A stretch of 16,200 nt of DNA from an uncultured Ruminococcus sp. (GTDB lineage Bacteria; Bacillota; Clostridia; Oscillospirales; Ruminococcaceae). The translations under genes were made by a program, and so were the position numbers. A model generated the notes under the pieces. The model had not been told where the DNA came from. It saw nothing but the letters and a program-made list of their open reading frames with translations, and did not search any database. The DNA lies in the NCBI GenBank assembly GCA_900556055.1, contig USNJ01000025.1:1-16200 (forward strand), written 5' to 3'. Shown one piece after another: positions 13,364-16,200 of this stretch. Numbering within the stretch: the stretch's first letter is position 1; every line of letters begins with the position of its first letter.

Positions 13364-14374
13364 TTACACCTCAAAATCCGATTTCTCGGGCAATGCTTTT
13401 ATGAATCCGTCAGCAAGGATCCGGGAATATTCAGCAAATTCTTCATCACTCAGCTGACAATCATTGATGCAGATAAGCTTTTTCTTCTGCTTTGAAATAT
13501 ATTCTGCCGCGCGCATAAACTCATCTTTGCCGTCTCTGTCGGGATAAAATGTTGTGCCGACATTTGTGCTTCTTGGGATAAAGCGGTTTCCCGCAAGCTG
13601 CCATTCTCTGAAAAGCCACTGATTGACATCATACATAGAACGAAACTTGTTTGAGCAGGTTCTGTCAAGCACCTCGGGTTCAGCCTTCCAGATATCTTCA
13701 ATTACCGATCTTTTGAGTGATGACGGAAGATGCGGCTGATAAAATCCCGGAAATCTCGGGCAGAACATAAGCGGTATTGTACGCATAAGATGCTTTCCGT
13801 ACAGGGGATTGAGCCACTTGGAACGTGAACTTTTAATGGTGTCCTTTATATTGTAATGAGCATTGATTATTCCCGCATCATTTATGGCGATCATCTGTAT
13901 GGGAAGATCGGGAGCATAGCAATGAACATTAAGCACTGCACTGTCACACGGCAGACCGTTTTTAAAGAAAATCTCTTTTGAAACAGGAGCCGTGATGAAC
14001 ATATCATCATTGAAATAAACAAAATTCTCGGAAAGTCCTTCTATTCTGTGGATATTCAGCTCGATGGTATGCGAACTGAAGGTCGGAAGATATTTTTCGG
14101 GAATATAATCCTCATGACGGACAATATTAAGCTTGGGGTGATCCGTGTTGAGCCATTTGGGGATATGTCCCCATGTTACAAAATGGATCTTTCTTACCCA
14201 CGGAGCAAACTTCTCCACGCCCCTGAACCAGTACGGAAGAAGATTCCAGTCACGGTAGCGTTCGGGACGGCTGTCGGTATCGGCGGGAGGGGCATATTTT
14301 GCTTTTTCCGCAAGCCATTCCGGATCGGAGCCGTCTACCCATATTATAACAAAATCTATTTCATCGCCGGTCAT
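13364..14374 (-). CDS. Stealth-family capsular polysaccharide phosphotransferase
   Basis: Stealth proteins transfer sugar-1-phosphate units from nucleotide sugars, creating phosphodiester-linked glycans. Stealth CR1 is clear in IDFVIIWVDGSDPEW (6-20). CR2 follows as YRDWNLLPYWFRGVEKFAPW (40-59) with KIHFVTWGHIPKWL (62-75). CR3/DUF3184-like residues include PTFSSHTIELNIHRIEGLSE (97-116) and YFNDDMF (120-126). A conserved C-terminal segment has FYPDRDG. CR2 departs from the more usual ELRYSLRS form. The 336-residue length is normal. GGAG lies 11 bases before the ATG, and an 18-codon ORF ends 22 bases upstream. It suggests that the operon's glycan carries phosphodiesters; the sugar is unknown. 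Confidence 0.9.
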   Translation of the reverse strand: MTGDEIDFVIIWVDGSDPEWLAEKAKYAPPADTDSRPERYRDWNLLPYWFRGVEKFAPWVRKIHFVTWGHIPKWLNTDHPKLNIVRHEDYIPEKYLPTFSSHTIELNIHRIEGLSENFVYFNDDMFITAPVSKEIFFKNGLPCDSAVLNVHCYAPDLPIQMIAINDAGIINAHYNIKDTIKSSRSKWLNPLYGKHLMRTIPLMFCPRFPGFYQPHLPSSLKRSVIEDIWKAEPEVLDRTCSNKFRSMYDVNQWLFREWQLAGNRFIPRSTNVGTTFYPDRDGKDEFMRAAEYISKQKKKLICINDCQLSDEEFAEYSRILADGFIKALPEKSDFEV

Positions 14375-14396
14375 TTAACGATATCTCCTTTTTGCT

Positions 14397-14453
14397 TTAT
14401 ATTTTAAGAAGCTCCAGACAGTAAAGCTGAATGGTTCGTGTATTGGTATCCAT
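14397..14453 (-). CDS. 18-codon ORF resembling a LicD N-terminus (remnant or leader)
   Basis: Starting at 14453, this ORF reads MDTNTRTIQLYCLELLKI and then TAA. A strong GGGGAG lies 5 bases before its ATG, 13 bases after the phosphoribosyltransferase stop, exactly where the next operon gene should begin. The sequence closely resembles the first residues of many Firmicute LicD-family phosphotransferases (pattern: short polar start, then IQ..LLEILK). No LicD catalytic part follows in any frame. It is either the stump of a deleted licD or a short leader coupling Stealth translation. Confidence 0.45.
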   Translation of the reverse strand: MDTNTRTIQLYCLELLKI

Positions 14454-14466
14454 AAAAACTCCCCTG

Positions 14467-15069
14467 TTATTTTTCGGATATGTACCTGTTATATCCTTTT
14501 AAAAAATCTTTATGTTCCGCTGAATCGTTTGACCATGGACCTGAGATCAGGCAGTCCCTGTAAATACAGAAATCCGTGTGAATAATGTTCTCCGAATCGG
14601 AAAAAACATTTAATGCCGCAGTTTTTATTTCGGCTGACGGATAACGCTTTTTTATTTCCTCGGCACACTGCACGAATGTGCTGCCCGTGTCGCAGGAATC
14701 ATCTGCGAGAAGTATCCTTCTGAAGTTTGCATTTTCGGCATTCTTCGGTATTTTTCCCCAATGCACTTTTCTTTCGCTGTTCTTTTTGTGGGAGTTTCCG
14801 CTGACCTCCATGCTCCTCAGCTTATGTTTCAGCTTTGACGGTATGAGCCGCAGAAAAGGTGAGCAGAGTTGTTTCAGCGCATTCATTTTTCTTTCTGCAA
14901 ATATCTCCAGAACAGGCACATCAAAATATTTTCCAAGCTCCGCTCCGATCTTATATGCGCCCTTTGAAACAAAAACCACCGCATCTGGCGAATAGCTTCC
15001 GCTTATCATTTCAGCGAGTCTCAGAGTGTCCTTTTCGGCATTTTCTGAGGATAATTCTATATAATTCAT
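14467..15069 (-). CDS. Phosphoribosyltransferase-domain protein
   Basis: A 200-residue cytoplasmic protein of the type-I phosphoribosyltransferase fold. The PRPP-binding loop is seen as RRILLADDSCDTGST at residues 117-131 (D123, D124), and a preceding SPDAVVFVSKGAYKIGAELG (27-46) is the usual strand-loop-helix with the PPi loop. The hood region carries a basic insert (RSMEVSGNSHKKNSERK, 85-101). Specificity for a base cannot be read; the family includes purine enzymes and many of unknown substrate. It begins 59 bases inside the PHP gene, with AAAGGAA before the ATG, and so is coupled to it. Its place at the head of a glycan operon points to nucleotide or sugar-donor chemistry, which is inference. 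Confidence 0.82.
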   Translation of the reverse strand: MNYIELSSENAEKDTLRLAEMISGSYSPDAVVFVSKGAYKIGAELGKYFDVPVLEIFAERKMNALKQLCSPFLRLIPSKLKHKLRSMEVSGNSHKKNSERKVHWGKIPKNAENANFRRILLADDSCDTGSTFVQCAEEIKKRYPSAEIKTAALNVFSDSENIIHTDFCIYRDCLISGPWSNDSAEHKDFLKGYNRYISEK

Positions 15070-15754
15070 TGAAATTTCCTTTCAGCAGCAGTCTGAATGC
15101 TCTGATAAGCTTTGTATGAAAATGAGCAGCTGCGCAGCAGGGCGCTGTGACAGCTTCTGCGGATGCCATGGCTGCCTTGAAGCTTTCGGGTGACGAAGTG
15201 TCATATTCAGCGGATATCATGTAATTCCTGCCAAGCTCGAACCATGTGTGCGCATCACTTCCCGATACACGGACGGTCCGCTGCGGATCGGTGTATCTGT
15301 CGGCTGCTTCTTTCTGCTTTATGTCAAACTCTGCGCTGATATTTCTTCCGTTATGTATCTCAATAAAGTCAGCCATATCCGCAATCTGCGAAAGGCTGTC
15401 CCGAGTGAGCACGGTTTTTTTTCTTTTTTCATCATACGGGTGAGGTATGTATATCAGACCGCCTTGTTCTCTGATAAGCTCGGCGGTCCTGAAGGCGGGA
15501 AGTCCCTGCGGGATAGTTCCGTTCAGGAAAAGTCCGATGATCTCTCCGCTTTCGGTAAATATCTCTTCTCCGACAATGACATTTATTCTCTTTTTTCTGA
15601 GTCTATCCCTAGCTTTAAGTGCGCCCTCTGCTGTGTTATGGTCGCATACGGCGATACAGTCTATCCCTTTGATCCTGCATATAAGGGCGATAAGACCTAT
15701 GCTGAGCATACTGTCGTGCGAATAAGAGGTATGGATATGAAGTTCTGTTTTCAT
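15011..15754 (-). CDS. PHP-domain metal-dependent phosphoesterase
   Basis: A cytoplasmic PHP-fold hydrolase (TrpH/YciV-like), likely acting on a phosphomonoester or nucleotide. Start 15754 (MKTELHIHTSYSHDS) is preferred because GGAG lies 8 bases upstream and because the promoter at 15788-15816 puts the transcript start downstream of the longer frame's ATG at 15799. The 247-residue protein has HIHTSYSHD (6-14), CDHN (37-40), GEEI (62-65), IPHPYD (103-108), EIHN (132-135) and GSDAH (165-169), together the full set of PHP metal ligands. The C-terminus overlaps the phosphoribosyltransferase by 59 bases. It is not a close match by eye to CpsB-type tyrosine phosphatases, but a regulatory phosphatase role cannot be excluded. 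Confidence 0.87.
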   Translation of the reverse strand: MKTELHIHTSYSHDSMLSIGLIALICRIKGIDCIAVCDHNTAEGALKARDRLRKKRINVIVGEEIFTESGEIIGLFLNGTIPQGLPAFRTAELIREQGGLIYIPHPYDEKRKKTVLTRDSLSQIADMADFIEIHNGRNISAEFDIKQKEAADRYTDPQRTVRVSGSDAHTWFELGRNYMISAEYDTSSPESFKAAMASAEAVTAPCCAAAHFHTKLIRAFRLLLKGNFNELYRIILRKCRKGHSETR

Positions 15755-15787
15755 TTCAACAGCTCCGTATATAAAAATACAAATATA

Positions 15788-15816
15788 ATTGTAACACATT
15801 CTGCTCTTTCAGTCAA
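15788..15816 (-). promoter_or_regulatory. Sigma-A promoter of the surface-polysaccharide operon
   Basis: The minus strand reads TTGACT (15816-15811), a 17-base spacer and TACAAT (15793-15788). The start point should fall near 15781, some 27 bases before the PHP ATG at 15754. All genes down to the flippase are tightly spaced without another evident promoter or strong terminator, so this probably serves six genes. Confidence 0.85.
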
Positions 15817-15860
15817 GGATTTTTGCTCATATTCGGCAATATCCGTCAATAAATGATGCC

Positions 15861-15870
15861 GATAATTATC
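15861..15870. promoter_or_regulatory. Palindrome in the divergent intergenic region (possible operator)
   Basis: GATAATTATC is a perfect 10-bp palindrome, framed by CCGAT/ATCGG (15859-15877) arms. It lies between the divergent promoters of the glycan operon and the permease, 31 bases upstream of the permease -35. No known regulator site was recognised. In A/T-rich DNA a chance palindrome is possible. Confidence 0.25.
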
Positions 15871-15901
15871 TGATCGGTAAAAAATAAATCATAAATTGTT
15901 T

Positions 15902-15930
15902 TTGAATAAAAGCTGCTGTTTTGTTATAAT
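15902..15930 (+). promoter_or_regulatory. Sigma-A promoter of the NCS2 permease gene
   Basis: TTGAAT (15902-15907), a 17-base spacer and TATAAT (15925-15930) precede the permease. The predicted untranslated leader is only about 24 bases and contains GGGAGG (15949-15954), leaving no room for a purine riboswitch downstream of this promoter. Confidence 0.85.
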
Positions 15931-15960
15931 GGATATGGAATATTCTATGGGAGGTATATT

Positions 15961-16200
15961 ATGGAAAAACTGTTCAAACTCAAGGAAAACAACACCAATG
16001 TCAGAACAGAGATTGCGGCAGGTCTGACGACTTTCTTTGCTATGGCATATATTGTTTTCGTAAACCCAAATCAGATAGCCGCTGAGGGCATGAACGGCTG
16101 GCTTGCGGGCGCAGGCGCAGACGGTGCTGCACTTCAGCAGATCTGGAACTCGGTTTACATCGGCTCTATCCTCGCAGCAGTTGTTGCAACTCTGCTAATG
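15961..16200 (+). CDS. NCS2-family (AzgA-like) purine permease, 3' partial
   Basis: The first 80 residues of a membrane transporter that imports nucleobases, probably adenine/guanine/hypoxanthine, by cation symport. The opening MEKLFKLKENNTNVRTEIAA leads to GLTTFFAMAYIVFVNPNQIA (residues 22-41), the signature of the AzgA/PbuG branch of NCS2, and a second hydrophobic helix begins near residue 68. The start is supported by GGGAGG 6 bases upstream. The frame is open to the window end; full-length members are about 430-470 residues, so most of the gene lies outside. It is divergent from the glycan operon and shares only its intergenic region. Confidence 0.9.
   Translation, partial: MEKLFKLKENNTNVRTEIAAGLTTFFAMAYIVFVNPNQIAAEGMNGWLAGAGADGAALQQIWNSVYIGSILAAVVATLLM

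Noticed and set aside
15755..15799. Longer N-terminus for the PHP protein starting at 15799
   Set aside because: That ATG lies between the -10 and the spacer of the operon promoter, so it would be upstream of the transcript; the start at 15754 has its own SD.
15817..15960. Purine riboswitch upstream of the NCS2 permease
   Set aside because: The well-formed promoter at 15902-15930 leaves a leader of about 24 bases, too short for the aptamer, and no purine-aptamer core was seen.

Overview
The window looks like a chromosomal segment of an anaerobic Clostridia-type Firmicute, most likely a Ruminococcus-like (Oscillospirales) gut or rumen bacterium. The signs are an oxygen-sensitive 2-oxoacid:ferredoxin oxidoreductase, a lipoprotein GH5 glucanase, strong AGGAGG-type ribosome binding sites, and sigma-A promoters with 17-bp spacers. 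No RNA genes, insertion sequences, phage genes or CRISPR arrays were seen. The species assignment is inference.

Positions 1-5277 (+) form one tight operon: iorA (5' end outside the window), iorB, a small DUF1579-like protein, a PaaK-type aryl-CoA ligase, an Sfp-type phosphopantetheinyl transferase and a TatD-family nuclease. Most junctions are overlaps (TGATG, or an SD inside the upstream gene). The operon ends at a strong bidirectional hairpin shared with the convergent GH5 gene. IorAB plus PaaK interconvert aryl acids, aryl-CoA and arylpyruvates, so they can break down aromatic amino acids or rebuild them from phenylacetate-type acids. The last codons of iorA are out of frame: a missing base removes half of the second 4Fe-4S motif, and the lost end can be read in the next frame up to a TGA that overlaps the iorB start.

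Positions 5323-9310 (-) hold four genes that look independent: a GH5 lipoprotein, a COG0523/CobW GTPase with a long His/Asp tract (its C-terminus is also out of frame), an RNHCP-domain zinc protein whose leader can fold into two mutually exclusive hairpins around its SD, and a lipoprotein with a Thr/Ser/Glu/Ala linker. Sigma-A promoters are legible for three of them, and hairpin terminators follow the CobW and RNHCP genes.

Positions 9416-15754 (-) form a compact surface-polysaccharide operon read from a promoter at 15788-15816: PHP phosphoesterase, phosphoribosyltransferase, an 18-codon ORF resembling the start of a LicD protein, Stealth phosphotransferase, GT4 glycosyltransferase, Wzy-type polymerase/ligase and Wzx-type flippase. 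The Stealth protein suggests a phosphodiester-containing glycan. No priming transferase or chain-length regulator lies in the window. A divergent promoter then drives an NCS2 (AzgA-like) purine permease cut by the window end.

Most of this is recognisable family biology. The points most worth checking are the RNHCP leader switch, the two C-terminal frameshifts, the LicD-like remnant, and the PHP/phosphoribosyltransferase head of the glycan operon.
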